Assembly (NCBI GenBank): GCA_022511145.1 | Contig: JAFLSC010000017.1 | Coordinates: 1-41,423 of the forward strand | Reading direction: 5' to 3' | Source of the DNA: Helicobacter sp. | Lineage (GTDB): Bacteria > Campylobacterota > Campylobacteria > Campylobacterales > Helicobacteraceae | Length of the DNA: 41,423 nt | In this document: positions 10,583-17,376 of the stretch, in pieces | Layout: the number at the start of each line of letters is the position of its first letter | Numbering within the stretch: position 1 is the stretch's first letter | Program-made: the position numbers and the translations under genes | Notes under the pieces: generated by a model | Told to the model about the DNA's origin: nothing | The model's input: the letters and a program-made list of their open reading frames with translations, nothing else | Database searches by the model: none

Positions 10583-10600
10583 TTGGTATAATTTTTGCTT
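10583..10600 (+). promoter_or_regulatory. Sigma-54-like promoter of second tandem gene
   Basis: TTGG at 10583-10586 and TTGCTT at 10595-10600, the same GG-N10-GC layout as upstream of copy 1, with the same TATAAT inside the spacer. The 18-nt core is identical in the two copies. It lies 38 nt after the copy 1 stop codon, so copy 2 has its own promoter rather than depending on read-through. Confidence 0.55.
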
Positions 10601-10641
10601 GACTCTAAGAAAGAAAATTCTATTAATTTCAAGGAGAAAAA

Positions 10642-10992
10642 ATGGCTTTTAGAATAAATACAAGTGTTTATAGAACACCCTTTGTACCAGAGCAAAGCAC
10701 CCAGAAACCGCAATCTCCTGAAGAGGATGACCCATCAAACTCAACCACAGACACTAATCAAACTCCCGATAATCCTAGTGAAGGGGAAGTTGATGATAAT
10801 CTTGGAAGCTCCTCAAATAGCACCTTTGGTTCTGCTTTAGCAGATTGGCTCAAAAAAGAGTTCGGTTTAGATTTGGACTTAGATACGCTTGATGAGGATA
10901 AACTTAGAGAGCTGTTAAGCAAGATTGACAATCCTAGTGATGATTTTATCGCCCAACTTCTCCAAGCTCTTAAAAATCAAGGGAGTTTTTAA
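10642..10992 (+). CDS. Small acidic protein with flagellin-like N terminus, copy 2
   Basis: The second paralogue, also 116 aa and about half identical to copy 1. The ends are best conserved: MAFRINTSVYRTPF at 1-14, even closer to the flagellin start, and IDNPSDDFIAQLLQALKN at 95-112. The linker has been rewritten toward acidic residues: 9 Lys/Arg against 23 Asp/Glu overall, net about -14. The helix ADWLKKEFG (67-75) is kept and followed by an LDLDLDTLDEDKL stretch. Ribosome-binding site AAGGAG, followed by a hairpin after the stop. Small acidic proteins exported by the flagellar apparatus are known in Campylobacter (FspA), but I see no direct homology to FspA. Confidence 0.8.
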   Translation: MAFRINTSVYRTPFVPEQSTQKPQSPEEDDPSNSTTDTNQTPDNPSEGEVDDNLGSSSNSTFGSALADWLKKEFGLDLDLDTLDEDKLRELLSKIDNPSDDFIAQLLQALKNQGSF

Positions 10993-10993
10993 A

Positions 10994-11016
10994 CTAAAAG
11001 CCCAAAAGGCTTTTAG
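10994..11016 (+). terminator. Hairpin after the tandem paralogues
   Basis: CTAAAAGCC and GGCTTTTAG form a perfect 9-bp stem around a CAAAA loop, starting just past the copy 2 stop. The stem ends in TTTTAG and is followed by AT-rich sequence without a solid U run. It lies between convergent genes and may serve both directions. The remaining 94 nt to the usp stop hold nothing recognised. Confidence 0.5.
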
Positions 11017-11110
11017 TAGAAATTTCTTGCAAGGATTCCTTAGGGTGCCTAAAAGATTGAAAATGTCTCTTAGTGGAGCTTGATTGCCTCATAGAACGCC
11101 CAAAGAGGAA

Positions 11111-11527
11111 TTATTTAACAATCAAAATCGGCACGGGGGATTTTTGTGAAAAATCGCTTTGGTTGCTTGAGAAAATTTTATTCCAAATGCTCTCCTCGCT
11201 CTGTCCGATTACAAGTAAATGAAAATCTTTAGCACATTTTAGGACTTCAGTTACAGCTTCACCTTCTAAAGAGATTTGTTCCACTTTAATACCTTTGGAA
11301 GTAAAAATGGTGCTGAATTTTTCTAAAAGTTTGTTATTTTCTTCACTTTCTCTTTTTTCGATTTCCTCATAAGCCGCCAACACAGCCTCTCCATAAAGCA
11401 TAATGGGAGTTCTAATGTGAATTAAAGTGAAAGTGCAATCCTCTCTATCGCCAAAAAAATCAACAATAAATTCCGCTGCCTTTTGGCAAGAGGCAGTATC
11501 ATCAACAGCTAAAAGAATTTTTTTCAT
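11111..11527 (-). CDS. Universal stress protein, UspA family
   Basis: One Usp domain of 138 aa: KKILLAVDDTASCQKAAEF at the N terminus, TLIHIRTP as the second strand, LLVIGQSEES at about 104-113 and PVPILIVK at the end. The ATP-binding subgroup carries G-x2-G-x9-G(S/T) after that fourth strand; here it reads GQSEESIWNKIFSSN, which lacks the second and third glycines, so a non-ATP-binding protein is likely. There are two adjacent ATGs. The one at 11527 has better ribosome-binding-site spacing (GGAG, 5 nt) and makes a TGATG junction with moeA. Last gene of the selB-NifS-like-moeA-usp unit. Confidence 0.9.
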   Translation of the reverse strand: MKKILLAVDDTASCQKAAEFIVDFFGDREDCTFTLIHIRTPIMLYGEAVLAAYEEIEKRESEENNKLLEKFSTIFTSKGIKVEQISLEGEAVTEVLKCAKDFHLLVIGQSEESIWNKIFSSNQSDFSQKSPVPILIVK

Positions 11528-12768
11528 CATTTCTCCTTATGTGAATTAATATAATCTGTTTTTTGAATGCTCCATAGGGCATTATAAGGGAGGACTTTAA
11601 TATCCTCATCTTCGCTAATAGTGGCACAGCTCTCATCAAAAATAGCAAGAGCATTGCTCAAAAATAAAGGGGAAATTTGCCCGGAAGTGTATTTACCCTT
11701 TTGGGTTAGTTTGAAACCTTGTGTATCTAAATATCCAAGCATTGCATTTGTGCGGGATTTGAGTGTAAAAGCTTCTTTGTTTTTTACCCACAGCGGCACA
11801 GGATAGTGGGCTTTTGTGCCGCTTAAATGTTTCAAAAAGGGTAGGATTAAAAATCTAAGTAAGACGCTCAAAGCGAGAGGATTTCCGGGTAAAATAATAA
11901 AAATTTTATGATGCAATCTAGCGATTTTAATAGGCTTTCCGGGCTTGATTTGGATTCCTTGAACCAAAATTTCTGCTTGGCACTCTTTTAAGCAAGTCAT
12001 CATAAAGTCTGCTTCACCCTCACTTGCTCCCCCGCTTGTAAAAATAATATCATAGGGAGTATCAAGGGCGGCTAAAATCTCCTTTTTATTATCTTTTAAA
12101 ACGCCGCCATAATGGCTTTTAAAGCCAAATTGTTCTAAAGTGGCTTGAATCATTGTCGTATTAGAATTAAAAATCTCATAATCTTGGGATTGCTGCCACG
12201 GCTCTTTGAGTTCCTCTCCGCTTGAAAAAATCCCGATTTTAGGTAGCTGATAGACTTTGATATAACTGATACCTTGGGAGGCAAGTAAAGCAAGATGATT
12301 TTCACTTAATTCCTCCCCTTGTGTAAAAATCCTCTCTCCTTTTTGAATCTCCTCCCCACACAAACGGATATTAGCATTTTCTTTTAAATGTTTAGGGAGT
12401 GTGATAAATTCCCTGGCATTAAGCCCCTCTGGTATCTCCTCATAAGGAATAACCGCTTGTGTGCCTTGGGGGATTTTAGCCCCTGTCATAATTTTAACAC
12501 ACTCTCCCTCTTGCAAGATTAAATCCGATTTATCGCCCGCAAAAAGGGTTGCCTTGATTTTAACGCACTTTTCTGCATCTTTTAGTCTTATGGCATAGCC
12601 GTCCATTGCAGCATTGCTAAAAGCAGGGAGAGCCTTTTGGCAAAATATCTCCTCACCTAGTGTTCTCCCCAAACATAAAGTAAGTGGGAGTAATTCGCAA
12701 AGTGGAGTGGGAGCGGAAGTTGCGATTTTTTCAAGTTCGGTTATAGCTTGAGTGAGCGGTATTGCCAT
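11527..12768 (-). CDS. moeA: Molybdopterin molybdenumtransferase MoeA
   Basis: Inserts molybdate (or tungstate) into adenylylated molybdopterin. The 413-aa length is normal. Visible: SNAAMDGYAIR (about 51-61), the beta-barrel domain with MTGAKIPQGTQAVIPYE (about 93-109), IFSSGEEL (about 183-190), the MoCF-domain site FTSGGASEGEADF (about 240-252, usually TSGGVSxGxxD) and KPGKPIKIA with LPGNPLA (about 273-300). Its ATG shares one base with the stop of the upstream NifS-like gene (TAATG), so the two are tightly coupled. Its place behind selB suggests joint supply of a Sec- and Mo/W-dependent enzyme such as formate dehydrogenase. Confidence 0.95.
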   Translation of the reverse strand: MAIPLTQAITELEKIATSAPTPLCELLPLTLCLGRTLGEEIFCQKALPAFSNAAMDGYAIRLKDAEKCVKIKATLFAGDKSDLILQEGECVKIMTGAKIPQGTQAVIPYEEIPEGLNAREFITLPKHLKENANIRLCGEEIQKGERIFTQGEELSENHLALLASQGISYIKVYQLPKIGIFSSGEELKEPWQQSQDYEIFNSNTTMIQATLEQFGFKSHYGGVLKDNKKEILAALDTPYDIIFTSGGASEGEADFMMTCLKECQAEILVQGIQIKPGKPIKIARLHHKIFIILPGNPLALSVLLRFLILPFLKHLSGTKAHYPVPLWVKNKEAFTLKSRTNAMLGYLDTQGFKLTQKGKYTSGQISPLFLSNALAIFDESCATISEDEDIKVLPYNALWSIQKTDYINSHKEK

Positions 12769-13787
12769 TATTCCTCTTTTAATCTTTGAAGTTGTTGGTA
12801 TTTTTGTGCTATTTTATAGGCTATTTTCTTTAAGTCTGCTTTTTTGTCATAAAAACTTAGCGATAAAAGCTCTCTTGCTTGAGTCTCTGTGTATCCCATA
12901 AGTTGCAAAACAAAGCTAGGACGCAAAAATCCATAAAGGCATTCTGCCCCATTAATGAGTTGAATCTCATCAAAAATTAAACCTTGGATTAAATCCCTTG
13001 CCCTATTGCCCTTTAGCCCCAAAGCAAGAGTGTTTTTAGGCGTTGGATAAAAAAGATAACAAGAATCTTGAAGATGAGATTTGAGGCATTCAAAGAATTC
13101 TTTAGCATAGTCTTCTTTGAGGTTTTCTTGCGATTGTATTGCTTCTAAAAATACCCCATAGAGATTTTCAATCTCCAAATAAGTCTCCCCTAAACCATAA
13201 AAATCACTCTTTTGTGAAGCTAAAATTCCAAAAGGTCGCATAAGTCCTAGATTTTCACCATTAGCAAGGAAAATATTTGCTCTTTTGGGTAAGGGTAATC
13301 CCAAACTTAAAGCATAGCTAATATCCCAAACTACAAAATCCCTCTCCTCAAAAAAATCATCAAAACAAGCATTGAGAGTTAAAATATCCTCATTTAAATA
13401 AGGCAGGATAAAGCAATTTGCTCCTTTGTCTTTAGCGGTTTTTAAATCTAATTTGCCGCTCTTTTTATCGGGGATAAGTGGGATAAAATCCTCTTTATTT
13501 GGGTGCGAGAGATAGGCATAATAAAGCAAGGGTGAGGCAGAGAGGGCTAAGGCGATTTTGTATTGCAAAGAAAGCTTAGAGAGTAGATAATAAAAAGTCT
13601 CTGTGCTAAAGCTAAAAGGACGCACCCTTTGCATTCCCAAAAATTCACTTAAAGCTTTGTTTTCTTGCTGAATCTTTTGAGCCGTATTAGGTGTTATAGC
13701 CTGAAAATTTGGGAATTTAGGGGAAATGAGCTTTTGGAGTAAGGGAGTTTTAATGGGCGGATTTTGTAAGGAATCTAAGAGTATCAT
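12768..13787 (-). CDS. NifS-like (class V aminotransferase fold) protein lacking the PLP lysine
   Basis: A 339-aa protein between selB and moeA. By eye it follows cysteine desulfurase/selenocysteine lyase along its length: STETFYYLLS (61-70) at the usual GATEA helix, WDISYALSLGLPLP (154-167) for the PLP-contacting Asp strand, ANGENLGLMRPFGIL (175-189) where NifS has SGHKxxGPxGxGxL, and GAECLYGFLRPSFVLQLMG (280-298) where NifS has GSACxSxxxEPSxVLxAMG. In this alignment the PLP-binding His-Lys is Glu178-Asn179, so the cofactor lysine is gone, while the catalytic Cys is kept as Cys283. Also kept are Asp155 and Pro290-Ser291. It cannot be an ordinary desulfurase. A sulfur or selenium carrier role, or pairing with an active partner, is inference. 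Overlaps both neighbours. Confidence 0.7.
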   Translation of the reverse strand: MILLDSLQNPPIKTPLLQKLISPKFPNFQAITPNTAQKIQQENKALSEFLGMQRVRPFSFSTETFYYLLSKLSLQYKIALALSASPLLYYAYLSHPNKEDFIPLIPDKKSGKLDLKTAKDKGANCFILPYLNEDILTLNACFDDFFEERDFVVWDISYALSLGLPLPKRANIFLANGENLGLMRPFGILASQKSDFYGLGETYLEIENLYGVFLEAIQSQENLKEDYAKEFFECLKSHLQDSCYLFYPTPKNTLALGLKGNRARDLIQGLIFDEIQLINGAECLYGFLRPSFVLQLMGYTETQARELLSLSFYDKKADLKKIAYKIAQKYQQLQRLKEE

Positions 13788-15655
13788 TTTAAACCTTGAG
13801 GATTGTTTTTAAAATATCTTTTGTCGTGATTGTTAATAATATCAGAAAAACTATCCAAATATTCTAAATAGGCAATCAAATATTTTCGGCTTAAATTCAA
13901 ATGATTTTTAAAATTATTAATATCCAAATAGCCCTCTTTAGCGATAATGTCTCTCATCAATTCCAAAAGCTTACTTAAAGAATAGGCAGTGATAAAAAGT
14001 TTATGATTTAAGCGGATTATTTTTTTATCCTGTGTGAGTTGCTTATAAATCTCATCGCCAAGTTTTTTATCAATATCTAAAACATCATAAAGATTATAGG
14101 GAGCTAGAGGTTGAAAATTTTGCTCTTTAAGGAGGGAATAAACTCTATCACAAAGGTATTCATAAATATTATGGGCGTTAAATTTTGGCGAGATAAAAAA
14201 GGATTCTTTTTGCAAAAGCTTTTTGGCTTTGAGGAGTTTTGCTAGGACAAAGGTTGCAAAATCTTCACTAATCCACGATTGTTTTTGAGCTAGAAGCGAG
14301 GCAGAAAGTAAAGCATTAGGATTTTTAGTAATAATATCGTTTATGAGATTTTCTACCAAAAGCACACTAGAGTTAGGATACACGACAAGACTTTTTTCAT
14401 CAACAAAACAATTTTTGAGCGTTTGGGCGATACTTAGGGCATTTTTTTGAGAGAGAGCAAATCGCTGGGTAGCACTAATGAGTCCAAAGCCTTTTTTGTG
14501 AGCGGAGAGTAAAATCTTAAAAGCTTTTTTGAAATCTTGTTCGCTAAGGCATTCTAAAAGCTGTAATTTTTGAGATTTTCTCATCGGGTCAGCAATAGGA
14601 TTTAAAACCCTGCCGCCTCCCAAAGTTTCTTTTTCGTTTCTTAAAATAAATCTTTCGCCAAAGATTGCATAAATAGGGATTTTAGTTTTGATTGTGGCGT
14701 ATTTTTTGGTGTTATCTAAAAACAAAATCCGACAACTTGTCGCCACCGCCCCAATAAAAAATTGCAAAAGGCTATTGTGTTCTATCTCGCCAAAGAGTTC
14801 CAACGCCACTTCTAGGGTATCAAATCCCCTTAAATAGCCCTTTTGCGTGAGTAAATCACCCCGCTTTAATTCAGTGTGAGAGACACCGCTAAGGTTTAAA
14901 GCGACTCTTTGAGAGCAAGTCGCACTTTGGGTAGTGTGATTGTGTGTTTGGATATTTTTTATGCCTAGCTGTCTTTCTAAAGGGCAGCACCAAACCTTAT
15001 CATTAGTTTTGATATTTCCGCTCAAAATCGTCCCACTCACAACGCAACCTGCTCCCTTAATCACAAAAACCCTATCAATATAATAGCGAAAAAATCCCAA
15101 ATCATTAAAATGCTTTTTGCTTAGTGAAAGCAAATGGGATTTGAGGGATAAAATCGTGGAGGATTCTTTGATAGAGCATTCAAAAAAGCAATATTTCAGT
15201 GTTCGAGTGGGGGAATTCAAGGTTTCAAAAAGCTTAGTGATTTGATTTTTAAGCGTTTGAATTTGAGATTTTGTGGCTAAGTCGCTTTTGCTTAACACAA
15301 CAATAAAATCACAAATCCCCAGCACACAAGCAATCCTTAAATGTTCGTAGGTTTGAGGCATTGTGCCTTCATTGCACGCAATCACCAAAAGGGCATAATC
15401 TATCCCAAATGCCCCCGCAATCATATTTTTAATCAGTTTTTCGTGTCCGGGAACATCGATAAAAGCAATATTAACTCCGTTTTCATTGAGATTTGAAAAG
15501 CTCAAGTCTAGGGTAATTCCGCGTCTTTGTTCTTCTTTTTGACTGTCACCCCAAAATCCATTTAAAGCTTCAATCAAACTCGTTTTTCCGTGGTCAATAT
15601 GCCCTAATGTGCCGATAATCAAGTATTCCTTTGTATGGGATTTGGGAGTATTCAA
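13784..15655 (-). CDS. selB: Selenocysteine-specific elongation factor SelB
   Basis: Delivers Sec-tRNA to UGA codons marked by a SECIS element. The 623-aa protein has G1 GTLGHIDHGKTSL (about 16-28), switch I RRGITLDLSFS (about 43-53), G3 DVPGHEKLIKNMI (about 67-79) and G4 VLSKSD (about 122-127), then beta-barrel domains and a C-terminal winged-helix mRNA-binding region (about 400-623). The start is a TTG: no ATG lies between the upstream in-frame stop and the G1 motif, and AAAGGA sits about 7 nt before the TTG. The TTG overlaps the UGA stop of a possible 25-codon leader ORF. Overlaps the NifS-like gene by 4 nt. Confidence 0.95.
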   Translation of the reverse strand: MNTPKSHTKEYLIIGTLGHIDHGKTSLIEALNGFWGDSQKEEQRRGITLDLSFSNLNENGVNIAFIDVPGHEKLIKNMIAGAFGIDYALLVIACNEGTMPQTYEHLRIACVLGICDFIVVLSKSDLATKSQIQTLKNQITKLFETLNSPTRTLKYCFFECSIKESSTILSLKSHLLSLSKKHFNDLGFFRYYIDRVFVIKGAGCVVSGTILSGNIKTNDKVWCCPLERQLGIKNIQTHNHTTQSATCSQRVALNLSGVSHTELKRGDLLTQKGYLRGFDTLEVALELFGEIEHNSLLQFFIGAVATSCRILFLDNTKKYATIKTKIPIYAIFGERFILRNEKETLGGGRVLNPIADPMRKSQKLQLLECLSEQDFKKAFKILLSAHKKGFGLISATQRFALSQKNALSIAQTLKNCFVDEKSLVVYPNSSVLLVENLINDIITKNPNALLSASLLAQKQSWISEDFATFVLAKLLKAKKLLQKESFFISPKFNAHNIYEYLCDRVYSLLKEQNFQPLAPYNLYDVLDIDKKLGDEIYKQLTQDKKIIRLNHKLFITAYSLSKLLELMRDIIAKEGYLDINNFKNHLNLSRKYLIAYLEYLDSFSDIINNHDKRYFKNNPQGLK

Positions 15656-15729
15656 AGGATTTTTCCTTTAGTTATGGATTGTTTAGGCAGTGCCACTTTT
15701 ATTGCTTTTATTATATTCATTGTTTTCAT
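15652..15729 (-). CDS. Possible 25-aa leader peptide of selB
   Basis: An ORF of 25 codons starts at an ATG with AAGGA 6 nt upstream and ends in UGA. That stop overlaps the selB TTG start (TTGA). The peptide starts MKTMNIIKAIKVALPKQ and is Lys/Ile-rich. The position suggests translational coupling of selB. The UGA stop is itself the selenocysteine codon, which would fit a Sec-responsive switch, but no SECIS-like structure was established. Short AT-rich ORFs arise by chance, so this is tentative. Confidence 0.35.
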   Translation of the reverse strand: MKTMNIIKAIKVALPKQSITKGKIL

Positions 15730-15766
15730 TATTTTTCCTTAAGTCATTGTTTCTCTTAAGCTGTTA

Positions 15767-15848
15767 CCTCATCGTTATAGCCCTTTTTATCGTTATTATG
15801 AGGCATAAGCTCCCTTGTTATTACGGGGTGTAAGCCTCTTGCAATGAC
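15767..15848 (-). repeat. Degenerate repeats and inverted repeat between selA and selB
   Basis: On the minus strand the stretch GTCATTGCAAGAGGCTTACA is followed by a related GTAATAACAAGGGAGCTTAT about 25 nt later and then by an ATAATAACG-type third unit, so it looks like a decayed array of about 25-nt units. The first unit resembles the GTCATTGCGAG repeat found elsewhere in this window. CCTCAT (15767-15772) and ATGAGG (15798-15803) bracket the third unit as an inverted repeat. The rest of the 245-nt gap has no tRNA-Sec or other RNA gene that I can find. Confidence 0.45.
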
Positions 15849-15900
15849 GAATAAAATAGGCAAGATTACCGCAAAACAAGCTTTCTTATAATGATGACGC

Positions 15901-17241
15901 TCATTCTTTAGCGATTGCTAAAAGGGCGGTTTGGATTTTAGCAAAATCTTGTTTGTAAAGCGTTCTTACATCAAGTAGCACCTTTTCTTGCTCGATTCTT
16001 GCGATGATTTTATGTTCCCTTAAGGCATTTTCTAGCTTTTGTGCTTTGGGGGAATTAAGGGCAATCGCATAAGAGGGCAAAGCTTTGTTTGGCATTGCAC
16101 CGCCACCGCTATAACTTTGGCTAGGGAGGATTTGGGGTGCAAAGCAAGTGGGGATTAGAGTCAAGAGTTCCTGTGCTTTTTGATAAAGTTCCTCTTTAGT
16201 TTGTGCGATGAAGGCAAAGGTGGGGATTTTGTGATAGGCTTTATCAAGGTAGGCTTTGAGTGTTGCTTCAAGGCAAGAGAGTGTGAATTTATCCACGCGC
16301 AGCATTCTTAAGAGCTGATTTTTTTTGAGAGCATTAATGTATTTTTTCTTTCCAAAAATAATGCCCGCTTGTGTGCTACCTAGCAGTTTATCACCACTAA
16401 AGCTTACCAAAGAGGGATTTAAAGCGGCAATTTCCTCTAAAGAAATTTCAGTTTTATCAAGATTTTCTTTTTTGAAACCAAGATAGCCGCTTCCTAAATC
16501 ATAATAATCAAGGATTTCTTTTTCTTTTGCAAAGTCAATAAGCTCCTTATAATCCACCTCATAAGAGAATCCTTTAATCTCATAGTTGGATTTGTGAGCT
16601 TTAAAAATCATTGCAGTGTTTTCATTAAGGGCTTCTTTGTAGTCTTGAAGGTAGGTTTTGTTGGTTGTGCCGATTTCTCTTAAAATTGCTCCGGAATCTT
16701 CCATTACACGCGGGATTCTGAAGCTTCCTCCAATCTCAATAAGCTCGCCTCTTGAGACAATCACTTCTTTTCCTTTAGCAAAGGTGTTTAAGATAAGAAA
16801 AACCGCTGCGGCATTGTTATTGACGATTAAAATATCCTCGCAAGGCACAAGCAGCCTAAAAAGATTGCGTAAATGATAATAACGTTCCGTGCGATTACCC
16901 TCTTTTAAATCATATTCAAGATTGTTATAACTACTAAGTAGGGGCATAATCTCCTCTAAAATCTCGTGTGAAAAAACACTGCGTCCAAGATTAGTATGCA
17001 CGACAATGCCTGTGGCGTTAATAACAGGTGTAAGGGATTTTTGGCTTTGTTGCAAGTAGAGATTTTTAATTTCCTCTACACAATCTTGAAACTCCAAAAC
17101 CTCACCGCCGTCTAAAAGATTGTGGCGGTATTTTTCCAAAAAATGCGTGATAAGCGGCTTTAGAGCAGCGGTATTAAATTTTTTTAGTTCCTCACAAGAG
17201 AGAAGTTTATCCATTTTAGGAATAGCCCGAAGTTTTGTCAT
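15901..17241 (-). CDS. selA: L-seryl-tRNA(Sec) selenium transferase SelA
   Basis: PLP enzyme that turns Ser-tRNA(Sec) into Sec-tRNA(Sec) using selenophosphate. The 446-aa length is typical. Visible: VINATGIVVHTNLGRS (about 83-98), NNNAAAVFLILNTFA (about 141-155), GGSFRIPRVMEDSGA (about 168-182), an EIGTTNKTY segment (about 187-195) and the PLP-lysine site SFSGDKLLGSTQAGII (about 278-293). Good AAGGAG site at 5-nt spacing and a TATAAT about 50 nt upstream. It lies 172 nt upstream of the selB leader on the same strand, so it may be transcribed with selB or separately. Confidence 0.96.
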   Translation of the reverse strand: MTKLRAIPKMDKLLSCEELKKFNTAALKPLITHFLEKYRHNLLDGGEVLEFQDCVEEIKNLYLQQSQKSLTPVINATGIVVHTNLGRSVFSHEILEEIMPLLSSYNNLEYDLKEGNRTERYYHLRNLFRLLVPCEDILIVNNNAAAVFLILNTFAKGKEVIVSRGELIEIGGSFRIPRVMEDSGAILREIGTTNKTYLQDYKEALNENTAMIFKAHKSNYEIKGFSYEVDYKELIDFAKEKEILDYYDLGSGYLGFKKENLDKTEISLEEIAALNPSLVSFSGDKLLGSTQAGIIFGKKKYINALKKNQLLRMLRVDKFTLSCLEATLKAYLDKAYHKIPTFAFIAQTKEELYQKAQELLTLIPTCFAPQILPSQSYSGGGAMPNKALPSYAIALNSPKAQKLENALREHKIIARIEQEKVLLDVRTLYKQDFAKIQTALLAIAKE

Positions 17242-17289
17242 TGACGCTCCTTTTATAAATATTTAAATATTGCCTTTTAAATATTAGAT

Positions 17290-17295
17290 ATTATA
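17290..17295 (-). promoter_or_regulatory. -10 box of selA
   Basis: TATAAT on the minus strand, 49 nt before the selA ATG, in AT-rich surroundings. No clear -35. This is the only good candidate in the 135-nt gap between selA and the AbiEii-like gene. Confidence 0.45.
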
Positions 17296-17376
17296 ACTTT
17301 ATTTTGATTAATTTTAAACTCCCAAGCGATTGAGTTTTGAAATTTTGGTAAGTTATAAGGGGTTTCTTTAAAGAGC

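Noticed and set aside
10429..10713. 94-codon minus strand ORF over the tandem paralogues
   Set aside because: It crosses the second promoter and the starts of a duplicated, clearly selected gene, and has no ribosome-binding site of its own.
10993..11110. Further copy of the GTCATTGCGAG repeat
   Set aside because: Only a GATTGCCTC-like fragment is present; too short to call.
15767..15848. CRISPR-like array
   Set aside because: The roughly 25-nt units are imperfect, directly adjacent and without spacers; a decayed intergenic repeat explains them better.
15656..15900. tRNA-Sec (selC) between selA and selB
   Set aside because: No acceptor stem, no GGTTCGAATCC-type T-arm and no UCA anticodon loop in either direction.
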